Origin: Dorea sp.
Lineage (GTDB): Bacteria > Bacillota > Clostridia > Lachnospirales > Lachnospiraceae
Assembly (NCBI GenBank): GCA_022769185.1
Contig: JALEKG010000059.1
Location: 1 to 64,000, forward strand
Reading direction: 5' to 3'
DNA: 64,000 nucleotides
Shown piece after piece: positions 16,424 to 24,489 of the stretch. The position numbers were made by a program, and so were the translations under genes. Below the pieces are notes generated by a model that saw only the letters and a list, made by a program, of their open reading frames with translations, ran no database searches and was not told the origin of the DNA. Each line of letters opens with the position of its first letter. Positions within the stretch are counted from its first letter, which is position 1.

Positions 16424-17782
16424 TTATTTACCATCAACCAGTTCATCGAATTTCTTGGTAAATGCTAACATGATCAATCCGCAGGCGATGATAAGGATTG
16501 TAACGACACCATACGCCTTTACGAATGAGAACTTAGACAGGAAGTTGTAAAGCGGACCATATCCTTTTCCTGCGAAGAAAATGATGAATGGCCATACACC
16601 AAGCAGTGTTCCAAGAAGTTTCTTTGGAGCATATTTGCTGATGAAAGAGTTTCCAAGTGGTGAGAAGATAACTTCACCAACTGTCATGAACAAAGCAGTT
16701 AAGATAATGATCCAGATACCTACAGGCTCTTTTGTTCCTTCACCGCTAAGGAAAGCAGCGAGAACCATACATGCTGTACACAGACCAAGGAAAAGAATAC
16801 CAACAGCTGTCTTTGTGAACATACCCCAGTCACCCTGTGGTCTCTGTTTCATCTTAGCCCAGATACCTGCAAATACAGGGCAAAGAACGATACAAAGAAG
16901 AGCGTTCATAGAGTCGAACCATGCGGTAGGCATTGTGAAGGAACCGATATTCCAGTTAGCCCATCCTGAACCAGCTTCTGAAATTGGACCGAACTCATAG
17001 TAAACTGGCATGTAAACCATGTACCAGATCAACCAGAAGATACCAGAGAACAGTGTACAGATTAAGATAGCGATAACACGGTTTTTCTCAAGTTTGGTAA
17101 GAGGAGCGTTGTCTTTCTCTTTGTCAGCCTTTTCAACATTTTCTGTTCTGTTGTCAACAAGGAATGGTTTCTTACCAGCTTCTCCGAAGAATCTCATTCC
17201 GAAGAGCCACCAAGCACAGTCAATGAAAAGGAAGATACCGCAGACAAGGAACAGTCCACGATAGCCAAGAGCTGATTTTGCTAAAAGGCTCAGGAATGTT
17301 GTTCCACAGAAGGAACCGATGTTAACAAAAGAGTACTGGATACTGAATACGGAATCCAGAGTATCAGCATCAGCTAATGGGAACAGACGTCCATTGATAC
17401 CAGATACGTTTCCTTTGAAGCAACCTGTACCGATAGACAACAGAATGATCATTGCCCAAAGCATTCCCACTCCGTTTGCTTTCCATGCGATCAGGTAGCT
17501 GAGTCCCATAAGAATCTCTCCCACTGGTACCAGGATTCTTGGGCTGATCCAACGGTCAGCGATATATCCACCGATAATAGGTGTGATATAAGTAAATGCT
17601 ACCAGGTTGGAACTCATTGCAGCACCGACAGATTTGTCGAGGCCAAGACCGCCATTTGCAACATCAGCTGCGATGAAAATGGCGAGAGCCCATTTAGCTG
17701 CGTAGTAAGCAAGTCTTTCAAATGTGAAGGAAAGACTACATACATAGAAACCAAATGGCCATTTCTTTTTTGTTGTTTCCAT
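16424..17782 (-). CDS. POT/PTR-family proton-coupled peptide transporter
   Basis: 452 aa with about 12-14 hydrophobic segments. The first helix carries the family ExxERFxYY-type motif as FTFERLAYYAAKW (residues 20-32), used in proton coupling. The second signature corresponds to SIQYSFVNIGSFCGTTF in the middle of the N-terminal half. The family imports di- and tripeptides with protons across the cytoplasmic membrane. It starts at the ATG complementary to 17780-17782 with GGAGGG upstream. It precedes an aminopeptidase P gene on the same strand, consistent with uptake and trimming of proline-containing peptides. The exact substrate range is not readable. Confidence 0.85.
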   Translation of the reverse strand: METTKKKWPFGFYVCSLSFTFERLAYYAAKWALAIFIAADVANGGLGLDKSVGAAMSSNLVAFTYITPIIGGYIADRWISPRILVPVGEILMGLSYLIAWKANGVGMLWAMIILLSIGTGCFKGNVSGINGRLFPLADADTLDSVFSIQYSFVNIGSFCGTTFLSLLAKSALGYRGLFLVCGIFLFIDCAWWLFGMRFFGEAGKKPFLVDNRTENVEKADKEKDNAPLTKLEKNRVIAILICTLFSGIFWLIWYMVYMPVYYEFGPISEAGSGWANWNIGSFTMPTAWFDSMNALLCIVLCPVFAGIWAKMKQRPQGDWGMFTKTAVGILFLGLCTACMVLAAFLSGEGTKEPVGIWIIILTALFMTVGEVIFSPLGNSFISKYAPKKLLGTLLGVWPFIIFFAGKGYGPLYNFLSKFSFVKAYGVVTILIIACGLIMLAFTKKFDELVDGK

Positions 17783-17822
17783 TTTTAACCCTCCAATTAA
17801 AAATATAGTTTAGTATTCCCCC

Positions 17823-17861
17823 ATGTGGTATGCCTTAAAATAGTGATTCTAAATACCACAT
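17823..17861. promoter_or_regulatory. Inverted repeat, possible operator for the peptide transporter gene
   Basis: ATGTGGTAT at 17823-17831 and its perfect reverse complement ATACCACAT at 17853-17861, 21 bases apart (about three helical turns centre to centre). It lies 41-79 bases upstream of the transporter start on the minus strand. Could be a two-site operator or an RNA stem-loop; the regulator is unknown. Confidence 0.4.
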
Positions 17862-18029
17862 ATCAGAACCACGATAAATATATCACAATTTAGACTAAAG
17901 TACAATAAAAAGTTAAGAAAAATTTAATGAATAGTGGAAAATTCACAATTGCTTTGCTATAGTACAGCGTCAAAAAGTCAACTGATAAAAATAGCATGAC
18001 AATAAATTAACGAAATAATAGAAAAAGTA

Positions 18030-18058
18030 TTGCAGAATGGTGGGAAAAAAGATATAAT
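18030..18058 (+). promoter_or_regulatory. Promoter of the biotin decarboxylase operon
   Basis: TTGCAG at 18030-18035, a 17-base spacer, TATAAT at 18053-18058. It implies a leader of about 75 bases before the first gene at 18140. Confidence 0.65.
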
Positions 18059-18139
18059 AAAATTGGCAAAAATTTGGTTTTACTTTTTTAAAATATTGAA
18101 AACCCAATTTAAATATGAAGGAAAATGGAGGGCTAGACT

Positions 18140-19579
18140 ATGGGCAACATGGCAACAGAAAATGCAGCAAGTGCAAGAATTTCTTCCTTACTTGATGCAG
18201 GCAGCTTTGTTGAAATCGGTGGTGCTGTAACTGCCAGAAATACGGATTTCAACATGCAGGAAAAAGAGACTCCGGCAGATGGTGTAATTACCGGATATGG
18301 AGTGATTGATGGAAATCTGGTGTATGTATATAGCCAGGATGCTTCTGTATTGAATGGAGCAATTGGTGAGATGCATGCAAAGAAGATTGCAAATATCTAT
18401 GATATGGCAATGAAAATGGGTGCACCGGTAATCGGACTGGTGGATTGTGCAGGCCTTAGACTTCAGGAGGCAACAGATGCACTGGAAGCATTCGGAAAAT
18501 TATATATGAAGCAGTCAATGGCATCAGGAGTCATTCCGCAGATCACTGCGATTTTCGGAAGGTGCGGCGGAGGCCTTTCTATTGTTCCGGCTCTTACAGA
18601 TTTTACATTTATGGAAGCTAAGAATGGAAAATTGTTCATGAATTCTCCAAATGCAATTCCAGGAAATGATATTTCCAAATGTGATACTTCTTCTGCAAAA
18701 TTCCAGAGTGAAAACACTGGGCTTGTAGATGGTATCGGAACAGAAGAAGAGATCCTCGGTGAGATCCGTACACTGGTATGCATGTTACCATGTAATAATG
18801 AAGAAGATGCTTCCTATGATGAATGTACAGATGATCTGAACAGACCTTGTGCAGAGATCGAGAATGCAACAGAAGATACAGCAATAGCCCTTGCTTCTAT
18901 TTCTGACAGCAATATTTTCTGTGAAGTAAAGAAAGAATATGCAAAAGACATGGTTACCGGGTTCATTAAGTTAAATGGTATGACTGTCGGTGCAGTTGCG
19001 AATCGTTCAAAGGTATATAATGAGGAAGCAGAAGTGACGGCTGAATTTGATGGGTCTTTGTCTGCGGACGGAGCTGAGAAAGCAGCAGAGTTTGTAGAGT
19101 TCTGTGACGCATTTAATATTCCTGTTCTGACACTTACGAATGTCAGCGGATTTACAGCAAGTAAATATGATGAAAAACGTCTTGCGAAAGCAGCTGCAAA
19201 GCTTACCTATGCTTTTGCGAATGCAACTGTTCCGAAAGTAAATGTTGTGATCGGAAAAGCTTTTGGAAGTGCATACGTTACAATGAATAGTAAGGCTCTG
19301 GGAGCTGATATGGTATATGCATGGCCGGAATCTGAGATTGGAATGATGGATTCTGAGCTGGCTGCAAAGATTATGTATGCAGATGCAGATGCTGCAACCA
19401 TCAGAGAAAAAGCAGCGGAATATAAAGGACTGCAGTCCAGTCCGCTATCTGCAGCAAGACGAGGATATGTGGATGCAATGATTGAGCCTGCTGATACAAG
19501 AAAATATGTAATTGGCGCATTTGAAATGTTATTCACAAAGAGAGAAGACCGTCCGATGAAAAAGCATGGAACGGTTTAG
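18140..19579 (+). CDS. Carboxyltransferase subunit of crotonase fold (methylmalonyl-CoA decarboxylase alpha / acyl-CoA carboxylase beta type)
   Basis: 479 aa, cytosolic. Belongs to the acyl-CoA carboxyltransferase family (MmdA, PccB, the 12S subunit of transcarboxylase). N-terminal half: ASVLNGAIGEMHAKKI, PVIGLVDCAGLRLQE, and IFGRCGGGLSIVPALTDF, which forms the acyl-CoA oxyanion-hole region. C-terminal half: VLTLTNVSGFTASKYDE and KVNVVIGKAFGSAYVTMNSK, the biotin-site oxyanion region. It is shorter than typical MmdA (about 510 aa) and divergent, so the acyl-CoA substrate is uncertain: methylmalonyl-CoA, malonyl-CoA or glutaconyl-CoA are possible. It starts at ATG 18140 behind GGAGGG and is first of a five-gene operon with an OadG-like protein, a biotin carrier, a membrane beta subunit and a second, pyruvate-type carboxyltransferase. 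Confidence 0.8.
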   Translation: MGNMATENAASARISSLLDAGSFVEIGGAVTARNTDFNMQEKETPADGVITGYGVIDGNLVYVYSQDASVLNGAIGEMHAKKIANIYDMAMKMGAPVIGLVDCAGLRLQEATDALEAFGKLYMKQSMASGVIPQITAIFGRCGGGLSIVPALTDFTFMEAKNGKLFMNSPNAIPGNDISKCDTSSAKFQSENTGLVDGIGTEEEILGEIRTLVCMLPCNNEEDASYDECTDDLNRPCAEIENATEDTAIALASISDSNIFCEVKKEYAKDMVTGFIKLNGMTVGAVANRSKVYNEEAEVTAEFDGSLSADGAEKAAEFVEFCDAFNIPVLTLTNVSGFTASKYDEKRLAKAAAKLTYAFANATVPKVNVVIGKAFGSAYVTMNSKALGADMVYAWPESEIGMMDSELAAKIMYADADAATIREKAAEYKGLQSSPLSAARRGYVDAMIEPADTRKYVIGAFEMLFTKREDRPMKKHGTV

Positions 19580-19593
19580 AGAGGTGAGGCAAA

Positions 19594-20370
19594 GTGAAGA
19601 AAAAATTAAGCGTATTACTCTGTGTAGTTGCTGCAATGCTCTGCTTTACCGCATGTGGAGGCAGTAAGGAAACCCTCCAGTATGATGAGAGCAGCATTAC
19701 GCAGTCAACAGACTTTTTGATAGAATACTGCAGTGCTATTGATGAGGCTACAATCGAACAGTGGAAAAGTATGACTGATTTTCAGATGGAGTCGCAGCTG
19801 AGCCAGGCTGGAGTACCATATACAAAGGACAGTTTCCTGGGAGCTATGGATGCATGGAACCAGGCAGCGAAAGAGTGTGGTGAATATATCGGACATGGAG
19901 ATTATCAGTATGAAGCTTCTACAGATGAACTGAAGGTAGTGACTTCTGCGGAATTTTCAGAACGTGATGCGACAATTACATTTATCTATGATGATGACCT
20001 GTATCTGGAAAGTGTGACGATTGATGCAAAATACTCAATTGGTGAGATCATGAAGAAGGCCGGACTGAATACAGTCCTTGGCATGGGTACAGTATTTGTG
20101 GTGCTGATCTTTATTTCGCTTCTGATTTCTCTGTTTAAGTATATTCCTGCAATTCAGGAAAAGTTTCAGAAGAAACAGGTATCTGATACAAAAACAGAAG
20201 CCGCACCGGCATCAGCTGTACCGGTAGTTTCGGAAACAGAAGATGTGACAGATGATCTGGAACTTGTAGCTGTTATAGCGGCGGCAATCGCAACAGCAGA
20301 AGGAACCAGCACAGATGGATTCGTGGTTCGCAGTATCAGACGCCGACCATCTAATAAATGGCATGCATAA
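19594..20370 (+). CDS. OadG/MmdD-like small membrane subunit of sodium-pump decarboxylase, with lipoprotein signal
   Basis: 258 aa. It starts at GTG 19594 behind GAGGTGAGG. Residues 1-21 are a lipoprotein signal peptide with lipobox CFTAC, so the N-terminal ~125-residue domain would be anchored outside the membrane. Next comes one membrane helix in the OadG-type context GLNTVLGMGTVFVVLIFISL (about residues 152-171), then a cytosolic Ala/Pro/Glu-rich part. The end is the typical OadG/GcdC/MmdD finish AVIAAAIATAEG...FVVRSIRRR. Family members link the biotin carrier and carboxyltransferase to the membrane beta subunit. The extra exported N-terminal domain is not part of a minimal OadG. Confidence 0.78.
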   Translation: MKKKLSVLLCVVAAMLCFTACGGSKETLQYDESSITQSTDFLIEYCSAIDEATIEQWKSMTDFQMESQLSQAGVPYTKDSFLGAMDAWNQAAKECGEYIGHGDYQYEASTDELKVVTSAEFSERDATITFIYDDDLYLESVTIDAKYSIGEIMKKAGLNTVLGMGTVFVVLIFISLLISLFKYIPAIQEKFQKKQVSDTKTEAAPASAVPVVSETEDVTDDLELVAVIAAAIATAEGTSTDGFVVRSIRRRPSNKWHA

Positions 20371-20403
20371 GTTATTGTAAGAAGAGATTAGGAGGATAAT
20401 TCA

Positions 20404-20775
20404 ATGAAAAATTATACAATTACAGTAAACGGCAACGTATATGATGTAACAGTAGAAGAGAACGGAAGTTCTTCAGCACCGGTTGCAGCACCAAAGGCAG
20501 CACCAAAAGCAGCGCCGGCTGCAGCACCAAAAGCAGCACCGAAGACATCTGCAGGTGCAGGCTCCATTGAAGTGAAAGCAGGAGCTGCAGGAAAGGTATT
20601 CAAGATTGAAGCAAATGTTGGACAGAGCGTAAAGAAAGGTGACGCTGTTGTAATCATTGAAGCAATGAAGATGGAAATTCCAGTTGTGGCACCGGAAGAC
20701 GGAACAGTAGCAAGCATTAACGTAGCAGTTGGTGATGCAATCGAATCAGGAGCTGTTCTGGCAACATTGAATTAA
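20404..20775 (+). CDS. Biotin carboxyl carrier protein
   Basis: 123 aa. Short N-terminal beta segment (YTITVNGNVYDVTVEENG), an Ala/Pro/Lys linker at about residues 24-55 with repeated AAPKAAPK units, then a complete biotinyl domain. The biotinylation site is EAMKMEIP with lysine 89 as the modified residue. It carries CO2 from the carboxyltransferase to the decarboxylating membrane beta subunit, or between carboxyltransferases. It starts at ATG 20404 behind AGGAGG. Its place between OadG-like and OadB-like genes matches methylmalonyl-CoA and glutaconyl-CoA decarboxylase operons. The linker DNA is a short GCA/AAA-rich repeat and may vary in length between strains. Confidence 0.93.
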   Translation: MKNYTITVNGNVYDVTVEENGSSSAPVAAPKAAPKAAPAAAPKAAPKTSAGAGSIEVKAGAAGKVFKIEANVGQSVKKGDAVVIIEAMKMEIPVVAPEDGTVASINVAVGDAIESGAVLATLN

Positions 20776-20819
20776 TGGCATACAAAAGATATTTATCTAA
20801 CACGACTGGAGGTTAAAAA

Positions 20820-21974
20820 ATGGAATATATAACGACAACATTAGGAAACCTCGTGCATCAGACGGCATTTTTCAGTCTTACATGGGGCAATGTAGTCATG
20901 ATTGCGGTTGCATGCTTTTTCCTGTATCTTGCAATCAGACATGGATTTGAACCTTTGCTCCTCGTGCCAATCGCATTTGGTATGCTGCTGGTTAATATCT
21001 ATCCGGATATTATGCTCCATGCAGAGGATGCAGCAAATGGAACGGGTGGACTTCTCTATTACTTCTATGTATTAGATGAGTGGTCTATTCTTCCATCCCT
21101 GATCTTCATGGGTGTAGGTGCGATGACAGACTTTGGACCGCTGATCGCGAATCCGAAGAGTTTCCTTCTGGGAGCAGCGGCTCAGTTTGGTATCTTTGCA
21201 GCTTATCTTGGAGCAATGGCAATGGGATTTTCTGATAAAGCGGCCGCAGCAATTTCAATCATTGGTGGTGCTGATGGACCGACTTCTATCTTCCTGGCAG
21301 GTAAGCTTGGACAGACGGCTATTATGGGACCGATTGCGGTAGCGGCATATTCTTATATGTCACTGGTACCAATTATTCAGCCGCCGATTATGAAACTTCT
21401 GACGACAGAAGAAGAACGTAAGATTAAGATGGAACAGTTACGTCCGGTATCTAAACTGGAGAAAATCTTATTCCCGATTATTGTTACGATTGTAGTATGT
21501 ACGATTCTTCCTACTACTGCACCACTGGTTGGTATGTTGATGCTTGGTAACCTGTTCCGTGAATCAGGTGTGGTAAGACAGTTGACAGAAACAGCTTCCA
21601 ATGCTCTGATGTATATTGTAGTTATCCTGCTTGGTACATCCGTAGGTGCTACGACAAGCGCTGAAGCATTTCTGAATCTGGATACACTTAAGATTGTAGC
21701 TCTTGGATTGATCGCGTTTGCATTTGGTACAGCTGCAGGTGTAATTTTCGGTAAAATAATGTGTATTGCAACACATGGCAAGGTAAATCCGCTGATTGGT
21801 TCTGCCGGAGTATCTGCGGTTCCGATGGCAGCCAGAGTATCACAGAAGGTTGGAGCAGAGGCTGATCCGACAAACTTCCTTCTGATGCATGCTATGGGAC
21901 CAAACGTTGCAGGTGTTATCGGAACAGCGGTAGCAGCCGGAACATTTATGGCAATCTTTGGTGTAGGCGTTTAA
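20820..21974 (+). CDS. Sodium ion-translocating decarboxylase, beta subunit
   Basis: 384 aa, about 10 membrane segments. Catalyses decarboxylation of carboxybiotin coupled to Na+ export. Recognised by the strongly conserved [20 protein letters not shown] (about residues 142-161), whose aspartate is essential in OadB, by [17 protein letters not shown] near residue 95, and by the C-terminal [14 protein letters not shown] and [19 protein letters not shown] blocks. It starts at ATG 20820 behind TGGAGG. The family name (Oad, Mmd or Gcd) depends on the carboxyltransferase partner, and this operon encodes two. Confidence 0.93.
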   Translation: MEYITTTLGNLVHQTAFFSLTWGNVVMIAVACFFLYLAIRHGFEPLLLVPIAFGMLLVNIYPDIMLHAEDAANGTGGLLYYFYVLDEWSILPSLIFMGVGAMTDFGPLIANPKSFLLGAAAQFGIFAAYLGAMAMGFSDKAAAAISIIGGADGPTSIFLAGKLGQTAIMGPIAVAAYSYMSLVPIIQPPIMKLLTTEEERKIKMEQLRPVSKLEKILFPIIVTIVVCTILPTTAPLVGMLMLGNLFRESGVVRQLTETASNALMYIVVILLGTSVGATTSAEAFLNLDTLKIVALGLIAFAFGTAAGVIFGKIMCIATHGKVNPLIGSAGVSAVPMAARVSQKVGAEADPTNFLLMHAMGPNVAGVIGTAVAAGTFMAIFGVGV

Positions 21975-22002
21975 GTAAGATAGAATATTAGGAGGAAATA
22001 AA

Positions 22003-23418
22003 ATGGCTGGAATAGAGAAAAAACCGGTAAAGATTACTGAAACGATTCTGCGTGATGCGCATCAGTCTCTGATCGCTACACGTATGACAACCGAGCAGAT
22101 GCTTCCGATCATTGAAAAAATGGACAAGGTAGGTTACCACTCTGTAGAGTGCTGGGGCGGAGCTACTTTCGATGCATCTCTTCGTTTCCTGAAAGAAGAT
22201 CCATGGGACAGACTTCGTAAATTCCGTGATGGATTCAAGAATACAAAGCTGCAGATGTTATTCCGTGGACAGAATATCCTTGGATATCGCCCATACGCAG
22301 ATGATGTGGTAGAATATTTTGTACAGAAATCAGTTGCAAATGGAATTGATATTATCCGTATTTTCGACTGTCTGAACGATCTTCGTAACCTGCAGACAGC
22401 AGTGAAGGCAGCAAATAAAGAGAAGGCAGAGGCTCAGGTAGCGCTTTCTTATACTCTGGGGGATGCTTATACTTTGGAATACTGGGTAGATATTGCAAAG
22501 AGAATTGAAGATATGGGTGCAGATTCTATCTGTATTAAGGATATGGCAGGTCTTCTGGTTCCATATAAGGCTACGGAACTGATCGGAGCATTGAAAGAAG
22601 CAGTGGATCTTCCGATTCAGCTTCATACACACTATACATCTGGTGTTGCTTCCATGACTTACTTAAAGGCAGTTGAGGCTGGTGTCGATGTGATTGATAC
22701 AGCAATGTCTCCATTTGCGCTTGGAACTTCTCAGCCTGCAACAGAAGTTATGGTAGAAACCTTCAAGGGTACACCGTATGATACCGGACTGGATCAGAAA
22801 TTACTGGCAGAGATTGCTGATTACTTCCGACCGATCCGTGATGAAGCTCTGGACAGTGGTCTTCTGAATCCGAAGAATATGGGTGTAAATATCAAGACTC
22901 TGTTATATCAGGTACCTGGAGGTATGTTATCTAACCTGACTTCTCAGTTGAAAGAACAGGGAGCAGAAGATAAGTTCTATGATGTACTGGAGGAAGTACC
23001 AAGAGTTCGTAAAGACCTTGGTGAGCCGCCACTTGTTACACCATCTTCTCAGATTGTTGGTACACAGGCTGTATTCAATGTATTGATGGGTGAGCGTTAT
23101 AAGATGGCTACTAAAGAAACAAAAGATATTTTAAGCGGAAAATATGGTGCAACTGTAAAACCATTCAATGAAGAAGTAAAAGAGAAAGTTCTTGGAAAAG
23201 ATGCAGAAGTTATCACCTGCCGTCCGGCAGATCTGATTCCAGATGAATTGGATACTCTCCGTAAAGAATGTGAGCAGTGGATCCAGCAGGATGAGGACGT
23301 ACTGTCTTACGCACTGTTCCCGCAGGTAGCTGTTGATTTCTTTAAATATAGAGAAGCTCAGCAGACAAAGGTAGATGCAACTGTAGCAGATACTGAGAAT
23401 GGAAGTTACCCTGTTTAA
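22003..23418 (+). CDS. Pyruvate/oxaloacetate-type carboxyltransferase (OadA/5S type, no biotin domain)
   Basis: 471 aa, cytosolic TIM-barrel carboxyltransferase. Motifs: TETILRDAHQSLIATRM at the start (metal-binding aspartate), MLFRGQNILGYRPYADDVV, CIKDMAGLLVPYKA (the lysine carbamylated in the family) and LHTHYTSGVASM with the metal-binding histidines. The C-terminal conserved domain LFPQVAVDFFKYRE is present, but the chain ends without a biotinyl domain, so it must use the separate carrier encoded two genes upstream. It corresponds to OadA lacking its biotin domain, PycB, or the 5S subunit of transcarboxylase. It is last in the operon and followed by a strong terminator. Confidence 0.9.
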   Translation: MAGIEKKPVKITETILRDAHQSLIATRMTTEQMLPIIEKMDKVGYHSVECWGGATFDASLRFLKEDPWDRLRKFRDGFKNTKLQMLFRGQNILGYRPYADDVVEYFVQKSVANGIDIIRIFDCLNDLRNLQTAVKAANKEKAEAQVALSYTLGDAYTLEYWVDIAKRIEDMGADSICIKDMAGLLVPYKATELIGALKEAVDLPIQLHTHYTSGVASMTYLKAVEAGVDVIDTAMSPFALGTSQPATEVMVETFKGTPYDTGLDQKLLAEIADYFRPIRDEALDSGLLNPKNMGVNIKTLLYQVPGGMLSNLTSQLKEQGAEDKFYDVLEEVPRVRKDLGEPPLVTPSSQIVGTQAVFNVLMGERYKMATKETKDILSGKYGATVKPFNEEVKEKVLGKDAEVITCRPADLIPDELDTLRKECEQWIQQDEDVLSYALFPQVAVDFFKYREAQQTKVDATVADTENGSYPV

Positions 23419-23448
23419 AATATGTTGTAAATTTTTTATATGAAGTTT

Positions 23449-23488
23449 AAGCCAGAGGCCGGGAAGAAATTCTCGGTTTCTGGCTTTT
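23449..23488 (+). terminator. Terminator of the decarboxylase operon
   Basis: A 17-pair stem including G-U pairs (23449-23465 with 23470-23486), GAAA tetraloop, followed by TTTT at 23485-23488. Confidence 0.88.
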
Positions 23489-23489
23489 A

Positions 23490-23518
23490 TTGACTATTTT
23501 GTATCAAGGCTATATAAT
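23490..23518 (+). promoter_or_regulatory. Promoter of the RpiR-type regulator gene
   Basis: TTGACT at 23490-23495, a 17-base spacer, TATAAT at 23513-23518; it starts directly behind the previous operon's terminator and is 33 bases before ATG 23551. Confidence 0.7.
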
Positions 23519-23550
23519 AAAAACAATGTTTGGTAAAGAGGTAACACTAA

Positions 23551-24489
23551 ATGAGAAGCAAGAATGAATTGTTACAGAAGATTGATGACGGATATCTGAA
23601 GTTTAGTAAAGGACAGAAGAAACTGGCAGATTTTATCCGTAAGGATTATGATAAGGCGGCATTCCTGACAGCAGCGAAGATGGGGGAAGAGGTTGGTGTC
23701 AGTGAGTCTACAGTTGTACGCTTTGCCACAGCTCTGGGATATGCCGGATATCCGGAGTTTCAGAAGGCCCTGGGAGAACTGGTGAGGACAAAGTTGAATT
23801 CGATCCAGCGGATGGAGGTTACATATGGAAGAATCAGCCAGGGAGAGATCCTGACATCTGTACTCCAGTCTGATATTGAGAAAATCAAGCTTACGATGGA
23901 TGGAATTGATCATGAAGCGTTTGAAATGGCAGTAGATACGATTTTAAAAGCGAACAGGATCTATGTGATCGGAATCAGAAGCTGTTCTCCGCTTGCAAGT
24001 TTTTTAAGTTTTTACCTGAATCTGATCTGCGATAATGTGACAGCAGTGAATACAAATAGTTCGAGTGAGATTTTTGAACAGCTGATCCGGATCAATGAGA
24101 AGGATGTAATTATTGGGATCAGTTTTCCGCGATATTCAATGCGTACATTGAAAGCACTGGAATTCGCAAGTAATCGAAAAGCAACAGTGATCACGCTGAC
24201 AGACAGTGTACATTCGCCTATGACGCTGTATTCTTCGTGTAATTTGATCGCAAGAAGTGACATGGCTTCTATTGTGGACTCTCTGGTTGCGCCTTTGAGT
24301 GTTGTAAATGCACTGGTGGTTGCATTGTGTATGAAGAAACAGAAAGAAGTAATCACGACGCTCGAGACATTGGAACAGATCTGGGATGAATATCAGGTGT
24401 ACAGCAAAGATGAATTGAATATGGTGGGAGATAAAGTAGAATTATCCGGGACATCGATGGAAGAAGATGAGGAAAGCGAAGATGAGTAA
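23551..24489 (+). CDS. MurR/RpiR-family transcriptional regulator with SIS domain
   Basis: 312 aa. Residues 1-~77 are the RpiR helix-turn-helix domain (AAKMGEEVGVSESTVVRFAT, LGYAGYPEFQKAL). Residues ~125-260 are a sugar-phosphate-binding SIS domain (RIYVIGIRSCSPLASFLSFY, VNTNSSSEIFEQLIRINEKD, SFPRYSMRTLKALEFA). Regulators of this family usually respond to phosphosugars. The C-terminal ~20 residues are strongly acidic. The gene has its own promoter and overlaps the next gene by 8 bases (ATGAGTAA), implying translational coupling with the flavoprotein. No sugar-catabolic gene is adjacent, so its target is unclear; it may act elsewhere. Confidence 0.9.
   Translation: MRSKNELLQKIDDGYLKFSKGQKKLADFIRKDYDKAAFLTAAKMGEEVGVSESTVVRFATALGYAGYPEFQKALGELVRTKLNSIQRMEVTYGRISQGEILTSVLQSDIEKIKLTMDGIDHEAFEMAVDTILKANRIYVIGIRSCSPLASFLSFYLNLICDNVTAVNTNSSSEIFEQLIRINEKDVIIGISFPRYSMRTLKALEFASNRKATVITLTDSVHSPMTLYSSCNLIARSDMASIVDSLVAPLSVVNALVVALCMKKQKEVITTLETLEQIWDEYQVYSKDELNMVGDKVELSGTSMEEDEESEDE

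Larger units (their letters stand above)
17783..18139. other. Divergent intergenic region (357 bp)
   Basis: AT-rich space between the leftward peptide transporter gene and the rightward decarboxylase operon. It holds a 9-bp inverted repeat (17823-17831 / 17853-17861) close to the transporter start and a clear promoter for the operon (18030-18058). No coding signal is convincing; an open frame at 18030-18230 is a shadow of the operon leader and first gene. Confidence 0.6.

Noticed and set aside
18030..18230. A 66-codon frame ahead of the decarboxylase operon
   Set aside because: Overlaps the promoter -10 region and the first gene in another frame, has no RBS and resembles no protein.
20455..20575. 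Tandem repeats as a CRISPR-like or minisatellite element
   Set aside because: The repeated GCACCAAAAGCAGC-type units encode the Ala-Pro-Lys linker of the biotin carrier; they lie in frame inside a gene and lack spacers.
24467..24481. Earlier start (ATG 24467) for the YhiN-type flavoprotein
   Set aside because: The RBS-like GAGGAAAG lies between 24467 and 24482, so it serves ATG 24482; the dinucleotide motif then begins at residue 3 as in relatives.
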